This document shows, in pieces, positions 1 to 8,642 of a stretch of 64,000 bases of DNA (positions are counted from its first letter, which is position 1; the number at the start of each line of letters is the position of its first letter). A model generated the notes under the pieces. That model worked only from the letters and a program-made list of their open reading frames with translations, ran no database searches and was not told where the DNA came from. The translations under genes were made by a program, and so were the position numbers. The stretch lies in contig CAVUOZ010000002.1 of the NCBI GenBank assembly GCA_963743325.1, positions 1 to 64,000 on the forward strand, given 5' to 3'. The stretch comes from DATFVA01 sp963743325 (GTDB taxonomy: Bacteria > Bacteroidota > Ignavibacteria > Ignavibacteriales > Ignavibacteriaceae).

Positions 1-1081
1 GTATCATCTTTTTCATCTGAGTATAGTTTCCTGCCTGAAGCCTGTAAAAATAAACTCCGCTGGCTAATCCGGAAGCATCAAAATCGACCGTATAATTGCC
101 CGCAGACTGCTCTTTATTTACAAGAGTTGCAGTTTCTCTTCCAAGTTCATCATATACTTTTAAAACTACTTTCTGAGAAGAAGGAAGTGAATAATTTATT
201 TGAGTTGTGGGATTAAAAGGATTAGGATAGTTTTGTTCAAGATTAAAATTCTCCGGAACGGTATTATCTGCCTGACGTACGTCTGTTACGCCAGCATTTA
301 TAAAAGAAATTCCACTAACGGGTATAACACCTGTATTTGGAGAAGTTGTATCGGCAGCATCTACTGAAATCTGTGTGCCGTTAGTTGTCAGGAATAAATA
401 CGAAATTGTCCGTGAATAGGTAAAACCGTCACTAGCCTGTATTGTACTCCTGTAATCTGATCTTAATCTCAATGCCGGTACTGTAGCTCCCCCGGGCAAT
501 GTCATATTTCCGTACGCGTCTACCATACTTTCATCATGAATATCAGTTATAGTAATAGATGTAGGTAAAGGTGATACAGTTGTGGAATCGGTTTTAACAT
601 AATCCTCGCTCCAGTTAGTTCCCATTGTTAAAGGAAGAACGAGGTTCTTGGCGGCAGGATTATTATGACTGACAAACGTAATTTGAAATGTTCCTACATT
701 ACCCTGTCCTGCACTGCCATAATTTAGCAACGCATTATTTATACCGAAATATACCCAGCTTTCCAGTTGATAACCCTGGACAGTTGTTGTGTCAAAAAAA
801 CAAACAGTAGCAGAAGGAAAGTGATTTCCTAAAGGAGTGCCTGAAGGTGAAACGCTTGTAAGAGTTGCCTGAAGATCGGAAGAGAGTCCGCTGAAATCCC
901 ATGAAGTGGCTCCCGGCGCACCTATATTCAACTGAGTTGTTGAGGTATCATTTAAAACAGAAAGAGTATTTCCAATATTTGTATAGCCCTGAAGATCATT
1001 TACAGTAATTGTTATTTGAGCAAAGGATTTTATCCCTGTCAGAAAAAGGAAACAAAAAAACAGCATACCAATTTTTTTCAT
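1..1081 (-). CDS. T9SS-sorted secreted protein, C-terminus cut by window edge
   Basis: An open frame runs from an ATG at 1081-1079 off the left edge, about 360 codons. It opens with a Sec signal peptide (MKKIGMLFFCFLFLTGIKSFAQ) and continues as a Ser/Thr/Gly-rich, beta-type extracellular sequence with no enzyme motif I recognise. The C-terminal part carries LEQNYPNPFNPTTQINYSLP and then VYFYRLQAGNYTQMKKMI, which is the T9SS type A sorting domain; only the last few residues are missing. By analogy the protein is exported through the inner membrane by Sec, moved across the outer membrane by T9SS, and then released or anchored after removal of the sorting domain. A terminator hairpin separates it from the next gene upstream on the same strand. 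The cargo function is unknown. Confidence 0.85.
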   Translation of the reverse strand, partial: MKKIGMLFFCFLFLTGIKSFAQITITVNDLQGYTNIGNTLSVLNDTSTTQLNIGAPGATSWDFSGLSSDLQATLTSVSPSGTPLGNHFPSATVCFFDTTTVQGYQLESWVYFGINNALLNYGSAGQGNVGTFQITFVSHNNPAAKNLVLPLTMGTNWSEDYVKTDSTTVSPLPTSITITDIHDESMVDAYGNMTLPGGATVPALRLRSDYRSTIQASDGFTYSRTISYLFLTTNGTQISVDAADTTSPNTGVIPVSGISFINAGVTDVRQADNTVPENFNLEQNYPNPFNPTTQINYSLPSSQKVVLKVYDELGRETATLVNKEQSAGNYTVDFDASGLASGVYFYRLQAGNYTQMKKMI

Positions 1082-1221
1082 ACGAACGTTCTCCTAAATT
1101 ATAATTTAATGCATAGAATGCCCTTCTTATCTCAAGGGATATTCTATTAATTATTTAATCTCTAAAGCTTTGAAAAGAAGTTATAAATAATTCGGATAAT
1201 ATCCAGTGGCGGAAGACAAAA

Positions 1222-1254
1222 AAAGGAGATTTTTACCAGTAAAAAATCTCCTTT
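1222..1254 (-). terminator. Rho-independent terminator after the M24 peptidase gene
   Basis: Perfect 13-bp inverted repeat (AAAGGAGATTTTT / AAAAATCTCCTTT) around a 7-nt loop. It lies just past the stop of the M24 gene and before the T9SS gene on the same strand. T/A runs at the outer ends allow it to work in either direction. Confidence 0.8.
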
Positions 1255-1276
1255 AAGATTTAAGGTTTTTAACCGT

Positions 1277-2467
1277 TTATTTTATAAGCATCAGTTCTTT
1301 CTGCGGCGGTGAAATGAATTCACACCCTTTTTTTGTAACAACTACCTCCTCCTCTAGTGTTGACACACCGTAGCCTTTCACAGGAAGTCTTGGTTCTATT
1401 GTAAAGATCTGGCCTTCTTCTGCTTTCATATAAGGAGTATCTCCGTACCGTTCCCATCTGGGGAATAATCCGGTTCCTCCATCGTGAACGTTTCTACCAA
1501 CCTGGTGGCCAAGACCATGAGGATATTCTTCATATCCTTTTTCCGTTATATAATTCCGTGCAATATCGTCCATATCGCAACCTGCAACTCCCGGCTTTAA
1601 GACATCGGCTACTTTTTGAATCGCATCCCGGATGATTTCAAATCCTTTCTGTACTTCGGGAGGTGCTTTCTTTTCATCATTTTTTAATACATACCACATT
1701 CTCTGAAGATCGGAGCAGTAGCCTTTATACTCTATGCCGAAATCAATATTAACGATATGTCCTTTCTTAACTTTATTGTTGGTGGGACCAGAGTGAGCAC
1801 CGCCTGCATCGGGACCGGTAAATACGGCGGGACAATGATCATCCTCCCACGCCAGTCCGTATCCTCTTTCCTTTACTTTCTGCTTCATAAAATCTGCTAT
1901 TTCAACTTCGGTGACACCGGGTTTAATAAACTTTCCCGTTTCATCGAATATTCTAATTGTCTCTTTTATTGCTTCCTTCATTATTGCCAGCTCTGTCGGG
2001 GATTTTCTTCCACGTAAAGCAGATATTATCTCTTCTGAGCTCACCAGCTTATTTTCAAATCCGCTGCCGTTAAGATGTTCTTTCAGAATATTGAACATCC
2101 CGTATGTAATTCCGTCAGCAAGTACAGAATTCTTTGAAAAGTTAATTGCAATATTGGATGGGTTCTTCTTTTTAAGGTAATCGTTCAGCGGTTCCCTGAT
2201 CGATTTTACATAGGTTATAATATTCTGAAAAGTTCCAACCCGTTTTATATTATCTTCCTCCAGCGAACCTACTATTGCAACAGTTTGGCCGTCACGGTTT
2301 ATAATAAAAGCTGTCTGCCAGGTCCAATTCCCGCTGACTACCATATCAAGACTCGGGTCATGTATTGTTGAGCTTTCACGCACAAAGATCAGCCACATAT
2401 CGATTTCTTTTTCATTTAAAATATTAACTGCCTGATCGATTTTTTCTTTCAATATTTCTTTGTTCAT
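1277..2467 (-). CDS. M24 family metallopeptidase (Xaa-Pro aminopeptidase-like)
   Basis: 396 residues. The C-terminal two thirds is a pita-bread M24 fold with the metal ligands visible in order: D242 in NIDFGIEYKG, D253 in CSDLQRMW, His in GLGHQVGRNVHD, Glu in FTIEPRL and Glu in STLEEEVVV. The N-terminal ~160 residues match the creatinase/prolidase N-domain. There is no signal peptide, so it is probably cytosolic and releases N-terminal residues from peptides, with a proline preference expected from the family but not proven here. The start is supported by AGGAA six bases upstream. It stands alone, closed by a terminator, and divergent from the GDH block. It fits the peptide-use theme of the window. 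The family call is sure; substrate is inferred. Confidence 0.93.
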   Translation of the reverse strand: MNKEILKEKIDQAVNILNEKEIDMWLIFVRESSTIHDPSLDMVVSGNWTWQTAFIINRDGQTVAIVGSLEEDNIKRVGTFQNIITYVKSIREPLNDYLKKKNPSNIAINFSKNSVLADGITYGMFNILKEHLNGSGFENKLVSSEEIISALRGRKSPTELAIMKEAIKETIRIFDETGKFIKPGVTEVEIADFMKQKVKERGYGLAWEDDHCPAVFTGPDAGGAHSGPTNNKVKKGHIVNIDFGIEYKGYCSDLQRMWYVLKNDEKKAPPEVQKGFEIIRDAIQKVADVLKPGVAGCDMDDIARNYITEKGYEEYPHGLGHQVGRNVHDGGTGLFPRWERYGDTPYMKAEEGQIFTIEPRLPVKGYGVSTLEEEVVVTKKGCEFISPPQKELMLIK

Positions 2468-2698
2468 TGTAATTCCTGATTATTTATACTCTAAAAAAGC
2501 TGTTGTCCAAACTTATTAACAAGAACGGAAGCAAGCAAGAAAATAAGGATTCCTATTAATTACTGAGTTTTTAATCAAAAAGATTGCTAATTTTTCCTGT
2601 GTTAATTTTCAAAATTATGCACGTTTTTTTTGAAACAAAGTTTGTTAAACATATCCCCTTTTGGGAGCTAATCTTAAATTTTCATTTAAAGGAAAGTC

Positions 2699-4045
2699 AT
2701 GACTGAATATGCTCAAAGTGTACTTACAAGAGTAAAAGCACAAAACCCCAGCGAACCTGAATTTCACCAGGCTGTTGAAGAAGTTGTTGAATCTCTTGGA
2801 TCTGGTCCTTGAACGCCATCCTGAATACAGAACTGCAAGAATTTTGGAAAGAATGGTAGAACCCGAAAGAGTAATTATCTTTCGTGTACCGTGGATGGAT
2901 GATCAGGGGGAAATACATATTAACCGTGGGTATAGAATTGAAATGAACAGTGCTATTGGTCCTTATAAAGGCGGTTTAAGATTTCACCCTTCTGTTAATA
3001 CCGGGTATTCTTAAAGTTTCTAGCATTCGAACAGGTATTTAAAAACAGTCTTACGACTCTTCCTATGGGCGGCGGCAAAGGCGGTTCTGATTTTGATCCT
3101 AAAGGAAAAAGTGATAATGAAGTTATGAGATTCTGTCAGAGTTTTATGACTGAGTTATTCCGACATATCGGACCGAATACAGATGTCCCTGCTGGTGATA
3201 TCGGCGTTGGTGGAAGAGAGATCGGATTCCTATTCGGACAGTATAAAAGATTAAAAAATGAATTTACAGGAGTATTGACAGGAAAAGGATTAAATTGGGG
3301 TGGTTCACTAATTCGTCCTGAAGCTACCGGTTATGGTGCTGTTTATTTTGCTCAGGAAATGCTTAAAACTAACGGTCAGGACTTATACCGGAAAATTAGT
3401 TGCCGTTTCAGGATTTGGAAATGTTGCCTGGGGAGCTGTTCAGAAGATTGATCAGCTCGGCGGTAAAGTTGTTACGCTATCCGGACCGGATGGATTTATT
3501 TATGATAAAGATGGTATTAAAGGAGAAAAGATTGAATATATGCTTCAAATGCGAGCCAGTGCAAAGATAATGTAAAAGATTATGCTGATAAATTTAAGGC
3601 GGAATTCCATCCAGGCAAGACGTCCCTGGGGCATTAAGGTAGATGTTGCAATGCCCTGTGCAACTCAGAATGAAATTTTTGAAGAGGATGCTAAAGAATT
3701 GGTTAAAAATGGATGTATTTGTGTTTGCGAAGGCGCCAATATGCCTACAACTCTTGAAGCTTATAAAGTATTTAGGGAAAATGGTATATCTGTTTTCACC
3801 GGGAAAGGCATCCAATGCCGGCGGTGTTGCTACATCCGGACTTGAAATGTCGCAGAACAGTATGCGTCTCCCATGGCGTAAAGGAAGAAGTTGATTCACG
3901 ATTGCATGAGATTATGAAGAATATTCATGATACCTGTTTGGACACGGCTGAAAGATTTGGTACTCACGGCAATTATGTTAATGGAGCAAATATAGCGGGA
4001 TTCCTGAAAGTTGCTGATGCTATGCTGGATCAGGGCTTAGTTTAA
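2699..4045 (+). pseudogene. gdhA: NAD-type glutamate dehydrogenase, disrupted by about eight 1-nt indels
   Basis: Read across all three frames this is a complete hexameric glutamate dehydrogenase (glutamate + NAD(P)+ + water to 2-oxoglutarate + NH4+), about 446 residues once corrected. Visible motifs are GPYKGGLRFHPSVN, the catalytic-lysine segment PMGGGKGGSDF, DVPAGDIGVGGRE, VSGFGNVAWGA, TLSGPDGFIYD, PCATQNE, EGANMPTT and GANIAGFLKVADAM. The frame breaks near 2799, 3001, 3015, 3386, 3560, 3620, 3789 and 3884; by comparison with the intact copy at 7188-8549, seven are +1 and one is -1. No catalytic residue is lost and in-frame nonsense changes are absent. Phe in SGFGN and Pro in SGPDG are the NAD-type residues of Clostridium symbiosum GDH, unlike the downstream copy. 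Start ATG at 2699 follows AAAGGAAAG. Either a recently dead gene or an intact gene with sequence errors. Confidence 0.9.
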
Positions 4046-4067
4046 ACAGAGAGATTTATTTTTTAAC

Positions 4068-4092
4068 GGCTGCCTGAAGAACTTAGGCAGCC
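4068..4092 (+). other. Intercistronic hairpin between GDH and REC-PPDK gene, copy 1
   Basis: Perfect 8-bp stem (GGCTGCCT / AGGCAGCC) with a 9-nt loop, 22 bases after the GDH stop and 11 bases before the next ATG. No T tract follows, so it looks more like an attenuator or mRNA-stabilising element than a full terminator. The second cassette has a hairpin of different sequence in the same place. Confidence 0.65.
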
Positions 4093-4103
4093 AGAATATA
4101 TAA

Positions 4104-7086
4104 ATGAGTAAAATCCAGGCGTTTCACTTAGAAGATATCTTCACAAATCGTCTCAAGCGATTCCAGAAACTGATGCGCTATAAGATCCGGGAAATTTTAC
4201 TCGTCTCAAGTTTCTACGATTTTTACCTGTTTGAAGAAGATGGAAGATTATACGAGCTTATCAGGCAGGAATACCGGAACCTCAATCTCAGTCAGGCTCC
4301 CGAAATAACTCACGTTGCAAGCGGCGAAGAAGCGCTCGAACTTCTAAAATCTGAAAACCAGATTTGACCTGATTATTACAACTCTTCATATCGAAGATAT
4401 GCACGTGATGACTTTTGCAAATAAGATGAAGGAAGCGGGAGTAAGAGTACCCGTTATTCTGCTAGCATATGATAATAAGGAAAGAAAAGAACTGATATCC
4501 CGGTACGATATGTCGGTCTTCGATCGCATTTTTATCTGGCAGGGCGATTACAGGCTGCTGCTCGGTATTATAAAATATGCAGAAGACAAGATGAATGTTG
4601 AGAATGATGTTGCAGCTGTCGGAGTTCAGGTCATCATTCTTGTAGAGGATAATGTAAAATTTTATTCATCCTACCTACCGCTCATTTACACTGAGATTTT
4701 CAATCAGTCCCAGAGATTAATAACCGAAGGTGTAAATCTTACTCATAAGTTTTTACGGATGAGGGCAAGGCCAAAAATTCTTTTAAGCACCACTTATGAG
4801 GAAGCATGGGAATATTTTGAAAAGTACGAGGAGTCAATTCTTGGAATTATTACGGACAGCAATTTCAGACATCATGGTGAGAGAGATCCTGAGGCCGGAA
4901 TAAAATTTACACGTGAAGTAAAGAACCGGCAGAAAGATATTCCTATTATGCTCCAGTCAAGTAATGCTGATTTTGCTATGAAAGCCTACTCAGCAGGAGC
5001 AAATTTCGTACGGAAAGGTTCTCCCCGGCTGTTGCATGAACTCCGTGAATTTATGATGAATAACTTCGGATTCGGCGATTTTATATTTCAGCTCCCCGAT
5101 GGATCTGAAGTCGGAAGAGCTACAAATATGAAGGCACTTGAAGAATTCATCAGAAAGATTCCCGATGAAAGCCTGATGTTTCATGCAGAAAGAAATCATT
5201 TCTCAAAATGGCTGAAAGCTAGGACTGAATTCTGGCTAGCATATAAACTTCGCCCCAGAAAAGTTTCCGATTTCAGATCGGTAGATGATTTAAGGCAACA
5301 TCTGCTCGGATCCTTAAGAAACTACCAGGAGTATCGTCTTCGTGGTATTATAACAGAATTCAGCAAAGATTCTTTCGATATAAAGAACAGTTTTGCAAGA
5401 ATAGGAACGGGCTCGCTCGGTGGCAAAGCAAGAGGCCTGGGTTTTATTAACTTACTTATCAATCATGATAAGATAAAGGAGCGGTTTGAAAGTATAGAGC
5501 TTAACGTTCCCTCTGCAGCTGTAATTGCAACGGATTATTTTGATGAATTCCTGATTGAAAATCAGCTCGATGTTTTTGCTTTGAGTGCAACAAATGATGA
5601 AGAAATAACAAAACGATTCATTGAAGCTGAAAAGATTCCCGCGGAACTTATGAGCAAACTTTCTGAGTTTCTTGAGGTAGTAAAAGATCCGCTGGCAGTC
5701 AGGTCATCAAGTCTGCTAGAAGACTCACAATTCCAGCCATTCGCCGGTGTTTATGAAACCTATATGATTCCTAATAATCACCCTGATCCGGCTATTCGTC
5801 TTGCTGAATTGCTGAATTGTATTAAATGTGTTTATGCATCGACATTTTACAAAAAAGCAAAAGATTATATGAAGGCAACCGACTACCGCCTTGAGGAAGA
5901 AAAGATGGCAGTAATCATTCAGCGCCTGGTCGGAGCCAGAAGAGACGGAAGATTTTATCCTGATTTTGCAGGTGTAGCCAAATCATATAATTTTTATCCT
6001 GTACCGCCCCAGAAATCCTCTGATGGAATTGCAATGGTTGCACTAGGACTCGGGAAAACGGTAGTAGACGGGGGCAATGTAGTAAGGTTTTGTCCTAAAT
6101 TCCCCAGGCATATGCTCCAGTTCTTTTCAACTAAAGAAACTTTAAGGAATGCTCAGCAGGATTTTTATTCCCTCCTGTACAGCGGCAATGCCTCCCCTAA
6201 CGCAAAATGGTCCCCCGATCAGTTTGTTCAAAAGTTTGATCTCTCTGTAGCCGAAAAAGACCAGACACTTTATTTTGTCGGCTCAACTTATTCGCCCGAA
6301 AATGATGCCGTATACGATGGAATTTCCCGAATTGGAAGAAGAGTTGTTACTTTTGCCCCGATACTTAAACATAAAGCATTCCCCCTGGCGGATATTCTTG
6401 ATTTGATACTTGATATCGGAACCTGGGGAATGGGTGTTCCAATCGAGATAGAATTTGCGGTAAACCTGAAAGTCGGTGAGGATCAGCCTAAAGAATTTGC
6501 TCTTCTTCAGATGCGTCCTCTTGTAATAAGCCACGAAATTGAAGAACTCGATGTGGATCACGATTCAAAGGATAAAATTCTTTGCCAGAGCAGCCAGGTT
6601 CTGGGTAATGGTGCGATGACTGATATTTACGATATTGTTTATGTAGATATAAATAAATATGACAGATCTAAAAGCAGAAATGTGGCTTATGAAGTAAGCC
6701 AAATAAATGCAAAGTTACTGAACAGTAAGACCCCCTATTTACTCATTGGTGTTGGAAGATGGGGCAGTCTTGACCATTGGCTGGGAATTCCTGTAACATG
6801 GGATCAGATATCCGGTGCTTCGACTATAGTTGAATCAGGCTTCAAGGATTTTAATGTTACGCCGTCACAGGGATCGCATTTCTTCCAGAATATTACATCT
6901 TTTAAGGTCGGCTACTTTACGGTAAATCCTTCAGAGAATTCCGGATTTATCGACTGGGATTGGCTTGGAAAACAAAAACCTTTAGAGGATATGGAATTCA
7001 CAAAACATTTGAAATTTAATCAACCTGTTATTGTAAAAATTAACGGGAGTAAGAATAAAGGAATTATTTTAAAGCCGGGGATTTGA
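4104..7086 (+). pseudogene. REC-REC-PPDK_N protein, copy 1, one frameshift near residue 86
   Basis: Corrected for one extra base near 4359 (the frame breaks after LKSENQ and resumes at FDLIITTLHIEDM), this encodes about 993 residues. It is collinear with the intact paralogue at 8643-11645: two receiver-like domains, a PPDK N-terminal nucleotide-binding domain (GSLGGKARGLGF, AVRSSSLLEDSQFQPFAG, EIEFAVN, LLQMRPLV) and a conserved C-terminal region with GVGRWGSLDHWLGIPV and TPSQGSHFFQN. The phosphohistidine swivel domain and PEP barrel of true PPDK or PEP synthase are absent. The remaining 895 codons are open, so the damage is small. If the shift is real, an ATG at 4399 could still start a truncated protein lacking the first receiver-like domain. 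It follows its GDH partner after a 58-nt gap. Confidence 0.85.
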
Positions 7087-7121
7087 ATTCCCGGGGGAGA
7101 GTTTTCACTCACCAAATCAAA

Positions 7122-7151
7122 TGCGTAAGACTCTATCTCCTGATTTACGCA
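7122..7151 (+). other. Hairpin in the leader of GDH copy 2
   Basis: 7-bp stem (TGCGTAA / TTACGCA) with a 16-nt loop in the 101-nt gap before the GDH at 7188. It sits 25 bases ahead of a strong AGGAGG ribosome-binding site (7177-7182). A regulatory role is possible but unproven. Confidence 0.35.
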
Positions 7152-7187
7152 GGTGTAATCAACAATACAACCACACAGGAGGCATAA

Positions 7188-8549
7188 ATGTCAGAGTTCG
7201 TCAAAAACCTAATGGCTGAGGTCAAAGCAAAAAATCCAGCCGAACCGGAATTCCATCAGGCAGTTGAAGAAGTTGCTGAATCTTTGGCGCTTGTATTTGA
7301 CAGACATCCCGAATACAGAGCTGCAAAAATTCTAGAGAGAATAATTGAACCGGAAAGAATAATTACATTCAGGGTGCCATGGGTTGATGATCAGGGGGAG
7401 ATACATATAAATAGAGGTTTCAGGATCGAAATGAATAGTGCTATCGGTCCTTATAAGGGAGGTTTAAGGTTCCACCCGTCAGTAAATCAGGGTATTCTTA
7501 AGTTCCTCGCATTCGAACAGGTATTTAAAAACAGCTTAACCACTCTTCCAATGGGCGGTGGTAAAGGCGGATCGGATTTTGATCCAAAAGGTAAGAGTGA
7601 TATGAAGATCATGAGATTCTGCCAGGCGTTTATGAGTGAACTTTTCCGACACATAGGCCCTGATACAGATGTACCGGCAGGAGACATAGGTGTTGGCGGA
7701 AGAGAAATAGGCTTCCTCTTCGGACAATACAAAAAATTAAGAAACGAATTTACGGGTGTTCTCACCGGAAAAGGTTTGAACTGGGGCGGTTCTTTAATCC
7801 GTCCTGAAGCAACAGGATATGGTGCTGTCTATTTTGCTGCGGAAATGCTTGCCTCAAGAGGTGAATCACTTAAAGGCAAAACCTGCCTCGTTTCCGGAAG
7901 CGGAAATGTTGCTCAGTACACAGTAGAAAAACTGCAGGATCTTGGTGCTAAAGCTGTAACCCTTTCAGATTCAAACGGGTTTATTTACGATGAGGCAGGA
8001 ATTGACCGTAAAAAACTTGAATTTCTAATGGATCTAAAAAATGTAAGACGCGGAAGAATAAAAGAGTATGCAGAAAAGTATAAGAGTGCTGTGTACTATG
8101 ATCTTGATCCAAATGCTGATCATAACCCTATGTGGGATATTAAAGCACAATGTGCATTCCCAAGTGCGACTCAGAATGAAATAAACGGAAAGGATGCCCA
8201 GAATCTTCTGAAGAACGGAATATATGTCGTTTCCGAAGGAGCAAATATGCCAACCACGCTGGATGGCGTAAAATTATTCCTTGATAAGAAAATTCTCTAT
8301 GGACCGGCAAAAGCTGCTAATGCCGGGGGGGTTGCAGTTTCAGGACTTGAGATGGCACAAAACAGTATGAGACTTCCATGGACAAGAGAAGAAGTTGATC
8401 AAAGACTACAATTAATTATGAAGAGCATTCATAAAACCTGTGTTGAAATGTCGGACAGGTTCGGTACACCCGGTAATCTTGTTAATGGTGCAAATATAGG
8501 CGGTTTCCTGAAGGTTGCAGATGCAATGATGGATCAGGGTGTTGTCTGA
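7188..8549 (+). CDS. gdhA: Glutamate dehydrogenase, NADP-type residues
   Basis: 453 residues, full length for the enterobacterial/clostridial hexameric family. Conserved motifs: GPYKGGLRFHPSVNQG, LPMGGGKGGSDF with catalytic Lys126, DVPAGDIGVGGREIG, EGANMPTTLDG, KAANAGGVAVSGLEM and NGANIGGFLKVADAM. The Rossmann segment reads LVSGSGNVAQ and TLSDSNGF. Ser at the two positions that are Phe238 and Pro262 in the NAD-specific C. symbiosum enzyme matches NADP enzymes such as E. coli GdhA, so an ammonia-assimilating role is inferred. The segment before SATQNE is also unlike copy 1 (YDLDPNADHNPMWDIKAQ in place of FHPGKRPWGIKVDV). An ideal AGGAGG lies 5 bases upstream of the ATG. A hairpin and then a REC-PPDK gene follow. 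Confidence 0.95.
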   Translation: MSEFVKNLMAEVKAKNPAEPEFHQAVEEVAESLALVFDRHPEYRAAKILERIIEPERIITFRVPWVDDQGEIHINRGFRIEMNSAIGPYKGGLRFHPSVNQGILKFLAFEQVFKNSLTTLPMGGGKGGSDFDPKGKSDMKIMRFCQAFMSELFRHIGPDTDVPAGDIGVGGREIGFLFGQYKKLRNEFTGVLTGKGLNWGGSLIRPEATGYGAVYFAAEMLASRGESLKGKTCLVSGSGNVAQYTVEKLQDLGAKAVTLSDSNGFIYDEAGIDRKKLEFLMDLKNVRRGRIKEYAEKYKSAVYYDLDPNADHNPMWDIKAQCAFPSATQNEINGKDAQNLLKNGIYVVSEGANMPTTLDGVKLFLDKKILYGPAKAANAGGVAVSGLEMAQNSMRLPWTREEVDQRLQLIMKSIHKTCVEMSDRFGTPGNLVNGANIGGFLKVADAMMDQGVV

Positions 8550-8589
8550 TTTGACCTTAATTCGGATTAGTTTTAATATACATAGTTAA

Positions 8590-8622
8590 AATAAGAGACT
8601 GTCATAAAAACAGTCTCTTATT
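8590..8622 (+). terminator. Hairpin/attenuator between GDH copy 2 and REC-PPDK copy 2
   Basis: Perfect 12-bp inverted repeat (AATAAGAGACTG / CAGTCTCTTATT) with a 9-nt loop, 40 bases after the GDH stop and 20 bases before the next start. The stem ends in TTATT but no long T run follows, so partial read-through is likely. Confidence 0.65.
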
Positions 8623-8642
8623 ATTCTGATTCCTGGTATTTT

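Noticed and set aside
4399..7086. REC-PPDK copy 1 as a naturally short 895-aa gene starting at 4399
   Set aside because: The upstream 86 codons match the paralogue closely in another frame, so the gene is a frameshifted full-length copy.
2699..8549. Recent identical tandem duplication of the GDH cassette
   Set aside because: The copies differ at many synonymous and some protein positions, including coenzyme residues, so the duplication is old or the copies were acquired separately.
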